Positions 1 to 8,288 of a DNA stretch of 38,412 bases are shown here, piece by piece (position 1 is the stretch's first letter; the number at the start of each line of letters is the position of its first letter). The position numbers and the translations under genes were made by a program. Location of the stretch: positions 1-38,412 of the forward strand of contig JBGOUY010000001.1 of the NCBI GenBank assembly GCA_041477795.1, written 5' to 3'. Below the pieces are notes generated by a model. That model ran no database searches. It was not told the DNA's origin and was given only the letters and a program-made list of their open reading frames with translations. This stretch comes from DATFMP01 sp041477795 (GTDB lineage Bacteria > SAR324 > JACQKK01).

Positions 1-43
1 CCGATCACGCTGCGGCGGCCGGGAGCGCCTGGCCCGCTGGTCT

Positions 44-62
44 CCCCCGCCTTGGGCGGGGG
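44..62. other. GC-rich hairpin
   Basis: Two perfectly complementary 8-base arms (CCCCCGCC and GGCGGGGG) enclose a 3-base loop. No T-run follows on either strand, so it is not a typical intrinsic terminator. It lies just upstream of the acyl-CoA dehydrogenase scrap and may be an old gene-end or repeat structure. No role can be assigned from sequence. Confidence 0.3.
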
Positions 63-164
63 TCGGGGGGAGGCCCCGGCGGAATTTCCAAACGAAGCCG
101 CTGGCGTTACGAAGCCCCGCTTGATGGAGCCGAGACCTGCGGGCCCTGCCCTGCGCCGCGCGGC

Positions 165-347
165 GGGGACACCGATCGCAGCACCGGCGAGAAAATCTGG
201 ACCTCCAGCATCGCCAGCGCGGACGTCGTGATCGTCCTGACGTGCACCGGGCCGGGCGGGTTCACGATCTTCGTGGTCGAATGCGACCAGCCCGGCGTGC
301 GCGATCCGCTCGCTGCGAGCGGCAAAGCGCGGGGTCGAGCGCAATGA
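165..347 (+). pseudogene. acyl-CoA dehydrogenase fragment (remnant)
   Basis: The plus-strand frame ending at the TGA at 345-347 reads GEKIWTSS, then about 15 residues later GGFTIFVVE and QPGVRDP. This is the order of the acyl-CoA dehydrogenase middle domain (the GxKxWTS strand, then the GxxxFxVE strand, then PGV). Only about 50 residues are recognisable out of the roughly 380 usual for the family. No start codon, FAD-binding C-terminal domain or catalytic glutamate region follows, and the frame upstream of about 165 is low-complexity and unlike the family. It is therefore a decayed internal piece. The assignment rests on short motifs only. Confidence 0.55.
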
Positions 348-675
348 GGCCTCCCTTGCGGCGCTGACCCGCCCCCGTCCGGTGTAACGCACCGTAAGCC
401 AGTTCCGGGGCGATCCGGAACTGACCCCCCAATTTCTAAACCCGGCGCGAGGCGACGTTTCCGGCTTTCGTCCTGTCCCTGGGAATCAGACCGTTCAGGG
501 TGAGAAGAATGCTCCAGTCCGAGTCCACCCTCGCCCTGCAGGAGCGCCTTGGTGCCGATGGCGCGTCCGTGCAGGAATGGACCGCTTTGGCGGAGAAGTC
601 GGAGCGCATTGGCCGCGAGACTACGTCTGCGGGATTCGCGCAGGGCGCGGCAGGACGCCGCACCGGAGCCCGCTC
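348..675. other. intergenic stretch, no gene recognised
   Basis: About 330 bases lie between the dehydrogenase scrap and the stop codon of the minus-strand alpha/beta hydrolase. Short frames are open on both strands, but none shows a recognisable motif or a ribosome binding site. It may hold decayed insertion-sequence DNA, which I could not identify. Confidence 0.4.
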
Positions 676-1584
676 CTACGCGTCGCGGCGCAGGAAGGCG
701 TGCACCGAGTTCCACATGCGGTGGCGATGCACGCCAAGCTGCGTGGAGTGGGCCAACCCCGGCAGCACAGCAATCTGCTTGTCGCTGACCGGCAGCAGGC
801 GGAAGAACTCCAACAGGTCCTCCAGCGCCGCGATGCCGTCGTGCTCGCCGCGCACGATGAGGGTGCGCGCCCGGATCGCGCGCGGATCCACCACCGGCAG
901 GTTCTGCGTCATATCCAGGTACGTGCCGGTGGGCACCGAGTCGCCATAGACCAGCTGCGCCTCGGCGACGGCTTCGGCCACGGCCGGCTCGGTCGTGCCC
1001 GGCTGATCACGGGTGAAGATGCCCATAATGAAGTCGCGGTCGATCGGGCGGCGGCTGTGGGTGCGGAAAAACCCCAGCCCCTCCTTGCGCTTGGCGAGGG
1101 TGGGCGATCCCTCGCCGGTATAGACGAAGGCATCCAGCACCAGGTGCGAGACGGCGTCCGGCTCCGCGGCGGCGTAGGCGCCCGCGCGCAGCGAACCGGA
1201 CGAGAGTCCGTACATCGCCACCTGGCGCGCCCTTGTGACCTGGCGGATCAAGCGCACCGCCACGCGCAGGTCCTCCACGCCACAGGCGATGTCCGCATTG
1301 CGCTCGGTGACGGTGGAGCGGCCGTAGCCTTCGTGGTCCAGCGTCCATACGTCGTAACCCTGCCGGGCGAACCAATCCATCATGGAATAGTCCGGGTGCC
1401 CCGGCACCTGCAGGTCGTAGGATGGCAGGGCGGAGAGCGAAGAGCCGTGCACCAACACCAGTGGCGCACCGGCCTGGGCCGGAGCGATCCGCTTGCGCCA
1501 GAGGTAGAGCCGGACGTCCCCCTTCTGCGCCCAGTGCTCTTCCCCGGTCGGCTGGGCGCTGGCTTTGGCGACAGGTTTCCTCAC
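676..1584 (-). CDS. alpha/beta-fold hydrolase
   Basis: A 302-residue cytoplasmic hydrolase with no signal peptide. The oxyanion-loop motif LVHGSS is at about residues 44-49. The nucleophile elbow GLSSG (126-130) puts the catalytic serine at 128, the acid is probably Asp249 in GEHDG, and the base is His279 in GLAHS. The fold and triad fit an esterase, amidase or C-C bond hydrolase; the substrate cannot be read. The start is GTG at 1584, overlapping the stop of the upstream binding-protein gene by 4 bases (GTGA), which implies translational coupling. As the last gene of the seven-gene minus-strand operon it probably cleaves the imported compound or an intermediate. Fold assignment is secure; function is inferred from context. 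Confidence 0.85.
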   Translation of the reverse strand: MRKPVAKASAQPTGEEHWAQKGDVRLYLWRKRIAPAQAGAPLVLVHGSSLSALPSYDLQVPGHPDYSMMDWFARQGYDVWTLDHEGYGRSTVTERNADIACGVEDLRVAVRLIRQVTRARQVAMYGLSSGSLRAGAYAAAEPDAVSHLVLDAFVYTGEGSPTLAKRKEGLGFFRTHSRRPIDRDFIMGIFTRDQPGTTEPAVAEAVAEAQLVYGDSVPTGTYLDMTQNLPVVDPRAIRARTLIVRGEHDGIAALEDLLEFFRLLPVSDKQIAVLPGLAHSTQLGVHRHRMWNSVHAFLRRDA

Positions 1585-2576
1585 GGCAGGATCTCGTTGG
1601 AGAAGTAGGGCGTGGGGTCGAAGTCCTTGGGCAGATCCAGCTCGCCCAGGCCGGCCATGTAGCTCATGGTGCGGCGCGCCTGCCCCTCGTCCATGCGGCC
1701 GTCGACCGGCCAGGTCTTCTCCAGTGCCTTGTAGGTGGCCTCGTTGTCCTCCTTGGTCATGCTCGGGAATTCCTGGGCCATCACGGCTCTGCCCTTCGCC
1801 GGATCGTTGTGGATGATCTGCAGCGCCTCGGCGAATACCTCCGCCACTTTGCGCAGCAGGTCTCGCTTCTCCTTCAGGTAGTCCGGATGCGTCGTCAGCG
1901 TCAGGTAGAGCACGTTGTCGAACATGGGCTCTTCGCCCTGGATCATGTCCACCAGGGTGCCGCCCAACCCGGTCTGCTCGAGGAAGACGCCTGTTGGCTC
2001 AAAGATCATCGCCGCGTCGATCTGGTTGCCCTTGAAGGCCGCGATGTAAGCGCCGGGTTCGCCACCCAGGTAGATCGTTTGCACGTCGCCCGGGAAGTTG
2101 AGGCCGTATTTGTTGCCGAGGATCTGAAGCATCTTTTCGCCCGAGCCACCCGCGGATGGCACCGCGACGCGCGCCCCCTTGAGTGCCCGCACACGGTCGC
2201 CCACTTGCTGACCCTTCACCTTGTCGATGATCTTGTTGTTGGCCAGCACGTTGATGGCCGGCACCTTGGCGAAGCGGAACACCGACACGACGCGCTTGCC
2301 TTGCGATGCGGCCTTGAGCACGTGCTCAAAGGTGACCTGGGAGACGTCTGACTGCTTGGTAAGCGCCGTCTGCAGCGCGAGCGAGCCGCCCTTGACCGTC
2401 GTCACCTCGGGCTTGAGGCCGTGCTTTTCGAACAATCCCATGCGCTGGGCGACAAACAGCGGGCCAGCCCAGTAAGCGTGGCCGATGTTGGTGATGCGCA
2501 CCGTTTCGGCGGCCTGCACGAGGCCCGCAAAACCCAGGGTGAGCACGAGCGCGATGACGACATGCATGCGTTTCAT
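1581..2576 (-). CDS. ABC transporter substrate-binding protein, NMT1/SsuA-like
   Basis: A 331-residue periplasmic binding protein. A signal peptide (about residues 1-22, ending in VQAAE) is followed by the start of the mature domain, VRITNIGHAYWAGPLFVA, then GLFEKHGL. This opening is typical of the NMT1/THI5, SsuA and TauA families, which bind sulfonates, nitriles, pyrimidine precursors and small aromatics. A strong Shine-Dalgarno, GGGGAGGA, sits about 7 bases before the ATG at 2576. The gene lies between the permease and the hydrolase of the operon. The ligand is unknown; the neighbouring SDR-like genes suggest a small organic compound rather than a sulfonate, because no monooxygenase of the SsuD or TauD type is present. 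Confidence 0.88.
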   Translation of the reverse strand: MKRMHVVIALVLTLGFAGLVQAAETVRITNIGHAYWAGPLFVAQRMGLFEKHGLKPEVTTVKGGSLALQTALTKQSDVSQVTFEHVLKAASQGKRVVSVFRFAKVPAINVLANNKIIDKVKGQQVGDRVRALKGARVAVPSAGGSGEKMLQILGNKYGLNFPGDVQTIYLGGEPGAYIAAFKGNQIDAAMIFEPTGVFLEQTGLGGTLVDMIQGEEPMFDNVLYLTLTTHPDYLKEKRDLLRKVAEVFAEALQIIHNDPAKGRAVMAQEFPSMTKEDNEATYKALEKTWPVDGRMDEGQARRTMSYMAGLGELDLPKDFDPTPYFSNEILP

Positions 2577-2621
2577 GGCGATCCTCCCCTCGACGAAATA
2601 GGATGACCGGCCGGCAGTGGA

Positions 2622-3461
2622 CTAGTGGCTGACGATCTTCCAGCGCTCCAGGCGGCGCTGGGTGATATCCACCACGAAGTTCAGTCCGATGGCAAGCAGG
2701 CCGATGACGATCAACACCGCGAAGACTCCAGTCGTGTCGAACTCCGCGCCCGCGAACTGGACGAGGAATCCCAGGCCCCGATTGGAGGCGATCAACTCAC
2801 CGACGATCGCCCCGATCAGCGCATAGGGCACGGAGATCTTCAGGCCTGCGAAGATCCACCCCATGGACGAGGGCACGATCACGAGCCGCAACAGGTGCAG
2901 GCGCGTGCCCTTCATCAGCCGCACGGAATTGATCAGGTCCACGTCCACCTCGCGCACCCCGGCGTACGTGTTGAAGAACACCAGAAAGAACACGATGATA
3001 GTGGACAGCGCGATTTTCGACTCCATCCCCAGTCCGAACCAGAGCACGAACAGCGGCGCGAGCGCGATCTTGGGCAGGGCGTAGAATCCGAACAGGAACG
3101 GGTTGAGCAGGCGGCTCGTGAACACCGCCACCCCCAGCCAAATGCCCAACAGCACCCCGATCAGCGAGCCGAACACAAAACCCGCCATGGTCTCGTAGAA
3201 CGTCACCCACAGGTGCACGAAGATGTAGCCGCTCACCGACCATGCCCAGAGGCGCAGGCCCACATCCACCGGGTTGCTGATGAAGAAGTTGTCGAGCAGG
3301 CGGCCGGAGACGAGCTGCCAGGCCGCCAGGATGGCGATGCCCACCCCCGTCTGGCAGAGCAGCATGCGGCCGCTGCTCATCTCCGCGTAGGGCCGGTTGC
3401 GGGGGCGCTGGGCGATCTCGATGCGCGCAGCGGAACTGGCGAGTCCTCCGGTGGAGCTCAC
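2622..3461 (-). CDS. ABC transporter permease, SsuC/TauC-like
   Basis: A 279-residue inner-membrane protein with about six hydrophobic segments. The conserved cytoplasmic coupling region is in the middle, with the stretch LPKIALAPLFVLWFG followed by VRLMKGTRLHLLRLVIVPSS, the EAA-like loop of binding-protein-dependent permeases. The start is GTG at 3461, overlapping the ATPase stop by 4 bases. It forms the membrane channel with the ATPase upstream and the binding protein downstream. Length and motifs are normal for the SsuC/TauC/ThiX group. Confidence 0.88.
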   Translation of the reverse strand: MSSTGGLASSAARIEIAQRPRNRPYAEMSSGRMLLCQTGVGIAILAAWQLVSGRLLDNFFISNPVDVGLRLWAWSVSGYIFVHLWVTFYETMAGFVFGSLIGVLLGIWLGVAVFTSRLLNPFLFGFYALPKIALAPLFVLWFGLGMESKIALSTIIVFFLVFFNTYAGVREVDVDLINSVRLMKGTRLHLLRLVIVPSSMGWIFAGLKISVPYALIGAIVGELIASNRGLGFLVQFAGAEFDTTGVFAVLIVIGLLAIGLNFVVDITQRRLERWKIVSH

Positions 3462-4228
3462 AGGCGTTCCTCCTCGTATTCCAAGCGCAGGCGCTCCCAG
3501 AGGGAGTCGTAAATCTCCTTGAAGCGCTCGGTGAAGCGCACCGTCAACACATCGCGCGGCCGCGGCAGGTCTACCGGCTGGTCCAGCACCACGCGCGCGG
3601 GCCGTTGCGTGAGCACGATGACGCGATCCGACAGCGTGATCGCCTCCACCAGGTCATGCGTCACCAGCAGGATCGTCTGCCGGTCAGCCGCCCACAGACG
3701 CAGCAGCAGGTCATGCATGGCCAGCTTGAGCTGGGCATCCAGCGCGGCGAAGGGCTCGTCCAGCAGGAAGGTCTCCGGCCGATAGAGCAGCATGCGCGCC
3801 AGCGAGGCCCGTTTGCGCATGCCGCCCGACAACTCGGAGGGGTAGCGCGTCTCGAAGCCGGTCAGCCCGACACGCTTGAGAATCTCGCGCGCGCTGCGGC
3901 GCCGCTCTTCGCGAGGCTGGCCGGCCAGCTCGAAGGGCAGGGCCACGTTGTCCTGCACCGTGCGCCAAGGGAACAGGTTGTCCTTCTGCGTCATGTAGCC
4001 TACGGCGGTGTTCACTGAGACCACCGGCTTGCCGTTGTAGACCACCATGCCCTGCGTGGGCTCGTAGAGCCCGGCGATCATGTGCAGCAGAGTGGATTTG
4101 CCGCAGCCGCTGGGGCCGATGAGCGAGACGATGCTGCCCTGTTCGATGGCCAGGTCAATATCGCGGACCGCCTCTACGGGCTCGGAGCCCTTCTCGAAGG
4201 TCTTGTGCAGCGCCCGCAGCTCAATCAT
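3458..4228 (-). CDS. ABC transporter ATP-binding protein, SsuB/TauB-like
   Basis: A 256-residue ATPase that powers the importer. Walker A GPSGCGKST is at 38-46, the Q-loop lies in YMTQKDNLFPW (about 78-88), the signature LSGGM at 133-137, Walker B with LLDEP at 155-159, and a switch histidine in LLVTHD. These are all intact and in the normal spacing. The QKD-LFPW sequence after the Q-loop is typical of the nitrate/sulfonate/taurine importer ATPases. ATG start at 4228. It follows the SDR genes after about 93 bases and overlaps the permease start. Confidence 0.9.
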   Translation of the reverse strand: MIELRALHKTFEKGSEPVEAVRDIDLAIEQGSIVSLIGPSGCGKSTLLHMIAGLYEPTQGMVVYNGKPVVSVNTAVGYMTQKDNLFPWRTVQDNVALPFELAGQPREERRRSAREILKRVGLTGFETRYPSELSGGMRKRASLARMLLYRPETFLLDEPFAALDAQLKLAMHDLLLRLWAADRQTILLVTHDLVEAITLSDRVIVLTQRPARVVLDQPVDLPRPRDVLTVRFTERFKEIYDSLWERLRLEYEEERL

Positions 4229-4321
4229 GTCGCCTGTGCCTCTCTGAGTAGCTCCCGGCGCGCGACCGGGCGGCAGGTTCCGCCGCGTGCGGGCGATGCT
4301 GAACGGGGCGGAGGGTCCGCC

Positions 4322-5107
4322 TCAGAATACCGTGCGGTGGTAGCCACCATCCACGCACACGGTGCTCCCCGTGATGAACTTGGCCGCATCGGACACGAGG
4401 AAGGCAACCGTATCCGCGACCTCCTCCGGCTTGCCCAGCCGCCCCAGCACATTGGCACGGGCATAGGATGCCGTCGCCGTGTCGCGATCCAGGCCATGCT
4501 TGCGCATCTGCTCTTCGATCACAAACGTGAGCAGCTCCGATTCGACGTATTGCGGCGAGACGGCGTTCACGCGGATGTTTTCGCGTGCCACCGCATCGGA
4601 GATGCTCTTGAGCATCGCGAACTGCGCCGCGTTGGTGATGCCGGAGGGGAGGCGATCGGGGTGGGGGTGCCAGCCAGCCTGGCCGACGAGCACGACGATG
4701 CGCCCGTCGCCCTGGGCGCGCATCGCCGGCAGCACCGCCTGCACAAAGGCCAGCGCGCCGAATAGTTTCTCGTCCAGGTGCAGCTGCAGCTCGGCCGCAG
4801 TCATGGTGTCCAGATTGGAGCGGCGGCCCGTGCCCGCGCAGAACGCGAGGATGTCGATGCGCCCAAAACGCTCCAGCGCCGCCGCCACAAAGGCCTTCAC
4901 GGCGGCCCGCTCCGTCACGTTGGCCGTCTGTCCGAAGGCTCGGTCGCCTGCGTCGAGCTCGCGCAGGGTGGCATCCACATGCGCCTGCGTGCGGCTGCAA
5001 ACAGCCACCGAGGCTCCCTCGCGGAGCAGCCGGCGGGCGATGGCCCTGCCCAGCCCTCCGGTGCCTCCCGGCACAAGGGCGACCTTCCCTGCGATGCCCA
5101 GCTCCAT
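4322..5107 (-). CDS. SDR-fold protein lacking the Ser-Tyr-Lys triad (copy 1)
   Basis: A 261-residue Rossmann-fold protein of the short-chain dehydrogenase/reductase family. The dinucleotide-binding glycine motif is GGTGGLG (14-20) and the C-terminal VDGGY motif is present. The ATG at 5107 is chosen because GGAGGAAGG lies 6 bases upstream and the protein then starts directly before the first beta strand; longer in-frame starts only add a proline-rich, non-family tail. Aligned without gaps to FabG-type enzymes, the catalytic Ser, Tyr and Lys positions are Gly142, Ser155 and Asn159 (in VGQAG and SGITNAAQ), and the NNAG motif is FCAG. It may therefore not be a classical oxidoreductase. It is the third gene of the operon, just before the ABC ATPase gene, and closest in sequence to the copy at 6057-6857. 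Confidence 0.85.
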   Translation of the reverse strand: MELGIAGKVALVPGGTGGLGRAIARRLLREGASVAVCSRTQAHVDATLRELDAGDRAFGQTANVTERAAVKAFVAAALERFGRIDILAFCAGTGRRSNLDTMTAAELQLHLDEKLFGALAFVQAVLPAMRAQGDGRIVVLVGQAGWHPHPDRLPSGITNAAQFAMLKSISDAVARENIRVNAVSPQYVESELLTFVIEEQMRKHGLDRDTATASYARANVLGRLGKPEEVADTVAFLVSDAAKFITGSTVCVDGGYHRTVF

Positions 5108-5257
5108 GAACCCTTCCTCCAGGCGCAATGGCCGACGCGCGGCCCGCTGCCGGCCTGAGGCCACGCCGTTGGCGGTGACCGTTCCCGCGGTTGGACCGCC
5201 GGCGACCTGCAAACGGAACGACGGCGGACAGGGACCCGCCGGTGCGCCACGCACCGG

Positions 5258-6046
5258 CTAGAAGATCATGCGCTGGTACCCTCCATCCACATCGATGTTC
5301 GTGCCCGTGAGGAACGATGCGCGTTCGGAAGCCATGAACACGACGGCGCTGGCGATATCGTCTGGCTCGCCGAAGCGGCCCAGAGGCACCTTGAGGCCCC
5401 AGCCGGACTCCTGGTGTTCCAGGCTGAGGCCGAGATAGCGCTCGCCGTCCAGGTTGAGCGTGTCGGTGAGCGGCGACTTGATGCGGCTCGGGCAGACCGC
5501 GTTGACGAGGATGTTGTCCTTGCCCAGGTAATCCGAGAGCGACTTCACGAAGGCGTGTTGCGCCGCGTTGGTGACGGCCGAGGCGATCACGTTGGCGCCA
5601 GGCACCTTACCGGCTTGGCCCACAATGACGATGAAGCGTCCGCTCTTTTGCTTGCGCAGGTGCGGCAGGGCCTGGCGAGCCAGCTCCCAGACACCGAGCA
5701 CCTTGGTGCGCAGGTGCTGCTCCAGCCGCTCCACGGGCAGGTCTTCCACGCTGCCCTTCAGGTGCGTGCCGGCGTTGCTGACCACGATGTCCAGCCGGCC
5801 GAAGCGGGCCACGGTGCTGGCGACCAGGGATTTCACGTCCGCCATGCGGTCCACGTGGGCGATGAAGCCTTCCGCGTTGCCGCCCGCATCGCGCAGGGCC
5901 CGCACGGCCGCGTCCAGCCGAGTGCGGTCGCGGCCGCACACGGCCACTGCGGCCCCCTCGCCGATGAAGCGCTGCGCGATCGCCAGCCCGATGCCGCTGG
6001 TACCCCCGGTGACGAGCACCACCTTCTCTTGCAACCCCAAGTCCAT
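5258..6046 (-). CDS. SDR-fold protein lacking the Ser-Tyr-Lys triad (copy 2)
   Basis: A 262-residue SDR-family protein. The cofactor motif TGGTSGIG is at 13-20, the SNAG motif at about 90-93, and VDGGY is near the end. The ATG at 6046 is preceded by AGGAG 9 bases upstream, which overlaps the stop of the upstream SDR gene, so the two are probably co-translated. As in its neighbours, the positions expected for Ser, Tyr and Lys are Gly143, Ser156 and Asn160 (VGQAG and SAVTNAAQ). It keeps the canonical TG at the start of the glycine motif, unlike copies 1 and 3, so cofactor binding is the most credible of the three. It is diverged from the other two copies along its whole length, so this is an old duplication. 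Confidence 0.85.
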   Translation of the reverse strand: MDLGLQEKVVLVTGGTSGIGLAIAQRFIGEGAAVAVCGRDRTRLDAAVRALRDAGGNAEGFIAHVDRMADVKSLVASTVARFGRLDIVVSNAGTHLKGSVEDLPVERLEQHLRTKVLGVWELARQALPHLRKQKSGRFIVIVGQAGKVPGANVIASAVTNAAQHAFVKSLSDYLGKDNILVNAVCPSRIKSPLTDTLNLDGERYLGLSLEHQESGWGLKVPLGRFGEPDDIASAVVFMASERASFLTGTNIDVDGGYQRMIF

Positions 6047-6056
6047 CTGCTGGCTC

Positions 6057-6857
6057 CTAGCCGAACGGATAACGATGATAGCCACCATCGACGCTGATGG
6101 TGCTGCCGGTGATGAACGTTGCGCGGTCGGAGACGAGAAACGCCACCGTATCCGCCAATTCCTCCAGGGTGCCCATGCGCTTCAGGACGTTGGCGCGCCA
6201 AAAACCGGCGGAGGCCGTCTCGCGGTCCACGCCACGGTCGCGCATCTCCTTGGCGATCAGCGTGGAGGCCAGTTCCGTTTCGATGTACTGGGGGCAGACC
6301 GCGTTCACCCGGATATTCTGGCGCGCCAGGGCATCCGCAAGGCTCTTGGTCATGGCTGCCTGCGCCGCGTTGGTGGTGCCGGAAGGCAGCCGGTCCGAGT
6401 GTGGGTGGCGCGCCGCCTGGCCCACGATGTTCACGATACGCCCGTCCTTCTGCGCCCGCATGGCGGGCAGCACCGCACGGATCATGGCGAAATTGCCGAA
6501 GACCTTCTCGTCCAGATGGTGCTGGAGGTCCTCCGGCTTCAGGTCATACACCGTCGCGCGCCGGTGCGTGCCGGCGGAGAACACGAGGATGTCGATGCGC
6601 CCGAAACGCTGATGCGCCGCGCTCGCGAAGGCCGGCACCGCCTCCGGGTCCGTCACGTCCGCCACGTGGCCGAACACCCGGCCGGCGTCGCCGGCAAGCG
6701 CGGTCAACTCCGCGACGGCCGCATCGACGTGCTCCTGCTTGCGGCTGCAGATGGCCACTGCAGCGCCTTCCTGCAGCAGCCTGCGACACACGGCCTTCCC
6801 CAAACCGCGCGTGCCGCCGGGTACAATAGCCACCCGCCCGCCGAGACCCAGATCCAT
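6057..6857 (-). CDS. SDR-fold protein lacking the Ser-Tyr-Lys triad (copy 3, first gene of the operon)
   Basis: A 266-residue SDR-family protein with glycine motif GGTRGLG (14-20) preceded by Pro instead of Thr, the FSAG motif, and VDGGYHR near the C-terminus. The ATG at 6857 has GGAG 6 bases upstream; a TTG 21 bases earlier is a less likely start. The triad positions read Gly146, Ser159 and Asn163 (VGQAA and SGTTNAAQ). Copies 1 and 3 share the long loop HPH(P/S)DRLPSG before the altered active site and look like paralogues. It is the first gene of the seven-gene operon, so the promoter should lie between it and the unknown gene ending at 7185. Confidence 0.85.
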   Translation of the reverse strand: MDLGLGGRVAIVPGGTRGLGKAVCRRLLQEGAAVAICSRKQEHVDAAVAELTALAGDAGRVFGHVADVTDPEAVPAFASAAHQRFGRIDILVFSAGTHRRATVYDLKPEDLQHHLDEKVFGNFAMIRAVLPAMRAQKDGRIVNIVGQAARHPHSDRLPSGTTNAAQAAMTKSLADALARQNIRVNAVCPQYIETELASTLIAKEMRDRGVDRETASAGFWRANVLKRMGTLEELADTVAFLVSDRATFITGSTISVDGGYHRYPFG

Positions 6858-7184
6858 GCGAAGCTCCGCATCGTGCAAATGGACTAGCAGGAGCCTTCCC
6901 TAACATGGCGCCGGAAAGAAGCGCAACTCCGCCCCTCGCCCCTTGAAGCCGCATGGCAGGCCGCGATCCACTCCAGCCGGTGCGATCCAAGCAGCGTTCC
7001 AGCAAATGCTCCGAAGCTCATGACCGCAACCCGATGAACTGTCAGGACCTCGGCCGTACGCGTTTCACGCAGTCGACGGCGGGGGACCCCGGCTGTCCCG
7101 AATTTCCGGTCAAGGGTACGTGTGGCAACCGGACTCCCCCATGACAGGGCAATACCCACGCGGCCCGTTGGAAGCACGCAGTGG
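6858..7184. other. intergenic region upstream of the SDR/ABC operon
   Basis: About 330 bases without a supported gene. It should hold the promoter of the minus-strand operon. The minus strand has a TTGACC near 7110 but no convincing -10 at the right distance, so no promoter is claimed. No palindromic operator stands out. Confidence 0.4.
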
Positions 7185-7685
7185 TCACGGTGCGTCGGCG
7201 CGCACATAGAGCGCCGTGATATCCCGTGCGTTGGGTGTGATCACCGCAAGAGTGCCTTTCGCATGGGAGCGCCAGTCCGCCGCGAGCCGGCCCGCCACGC
7301 CGCCCGGGCCCACGCCGGCGGTCGCCATGAGGAATTCGGCAGAGTAACCCGTGTCGTTGGGGTGGACGTCGTCGAAAGGCACCACCGGCGGCGGCCGCTC
7401 GCCGGGACGCGTCAGGTCGAAGCCGTAGGCGCGCCAGCGGGGTAGCGCCCGGCTCGCCACGAACGAAATGGCCGCACCGAAGGCCGCAGTGAGCTGCGCC
7501 TGCAGCGCCTCGCGCGGCAGCACGTCGGAAACCTGTGGTGCCACCCAAGGCTCCGCAGCGCCCTGCTGGCGATGCGCCCGCCAAGCGTTGCAGCCTTGCA
7601 GCAGCCGCCACAGGGCGCAATCCTCCTGGCTGCCGGCAAAGTACGAGAAGCGGCCTGCAGGCTCCATGGCGACGACGGCAAACAT
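7185..7685 (-). CDS. hypothetical protein, 166 residues
   Basis: I do not recognise this protein. The ATG at 7685 has GGGAG about 7 bases upstream. It has no signal peptide or membrane segment. The N-terminal part (MFAVVAMEPAGRFSYFAGS) looks like a beta-rich start, two cysteines lie at about residues 23 and 32, and a proline-rich loop containing PFDDVHPND is near residue 105. Residue use looks protein-like and unlike the arginine- and proline-rich frames on the opposite strand. It stands alone between the SDR operon and a broken recombinase, and its coding status is probable, not certain. Confidence 0.5.
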   Translation of the reverse strand: MFAVVAMEPAGRFSYFAGSQEDCALWRLLQGCNAWRAHRQQGAAEPWVAPQVSDVLPREALQAQLTAAFGAAISFVASRALPRWRAYGFDLTRPGERPPPVVPFDDVHPNDTGYSAEFLMATAGVGPGGVAGRLAADWRSHAKGTLAVITPNARDITALYVRADAP

Positions 7686-8009
7686 AGGGGGCTCCCGGTG
7701 CAGGCGGTGTTGCGAAGCGAGGCAGAACGATCAGCGGGCGCGCTCGGCCTCTCGATGACCGCGGCCCGGTGGATCCAGAAGACCGACGAGCCACGAAGAG
7801 GTGCTGGCGCTGGGCGCCGCATGGCGATTCTGAGCGGTCGCGTATGCGCTCCGCCATTGATCCGTCATGCCGCCGGCCCAGGCAACTACGGTCCCGGCGC
7901 CGCCGGATCCAGGCCATCGCGATTCCGCGAATGTCGACTCCCTGTTGACACAAGTCGCCTGGACCATGACGCAAGGCATCCTGCGGCGCAATGACAACCA
8001 CAGCCGGAG
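7686..8009. other. intergenic and decayed recombinase flank
   Basis: About 320 bases between the unknown gene and the recognisable recombinase scrap. A minus-strand frame reading ALRHGPG and then DIRGIA (about 7910-7985) is weakly like the C-terminal helix-turn-helix of a resolvase, in a different frame from the main scrap, as expected after frameshifts. Nothing else is recognised. Confidence 0.3.
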
Positions 8010-8288
8010 ACGCCGCTCCTTTGCTCTCACGGATGGCCTGCCAAACCGCTTGCCATGAGCTTTCGCCCTGGCCAGTCCGCCATTGATCCGCTCGCGGAGG
8101 ATGAATCGCTCGAACTCGGCGACGACTCCGCACCTCTGGAGCATCGCCTGCCCGGCAGGCGGTGTCGTGCTGCCGGTCTGCTGAAACAGATACAGGTCGA
8201 CGCCCAGTGAGCGGACCTCGCCGGGCAAGGTCGGAACGTCTTGCAGGAAGCGCTGAAGGCGCCAGCTCGAATTCACGCAGCTTGCCAA
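8010..8288 (-). pseudogene. serine recombinase (resolvase/invertase) fragment
   Basis: The minus-strand frame reads LGVDLYLFQQTGSTTPPAG, then GVVAEFERFILRERINGGL, then ARAKAHGKRFGRPS. This is the second half of the resolvase catalytic domain, including the long E helix and the GKRxGRP hinge that leads into the DNA-binding domain. The N-terminal catalytic serine region and an in-frame helix-turn-helix are missing, so it cannot be active. A residue that is usually His in the LYLHQQ motif is Phe. It marks past recombination between the SDR operon and the metallo-hydrolase. Confidence 0.75.

Noticed and set aside
44..62. Hairpin as an intrinsic terminator
   Set aside because: There is no T-run on either side, so only a hairpin is reported.
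348..675. Possible insertion-sequence end between the dehydrogenase scrap and the hydrolase
   Set aside because: No transposase motif or pair of inverted repeats could be found; the impression rested on short frames only.
577..1608. Long plus-strand open frame opposite the alpha/beta hydrolase
   Set aside because: It is rich in Arg, Gly, His and Gln with no family motif, and it lies opposite a gene with a complete catalytic triad. High GC keeps antisense frames open.
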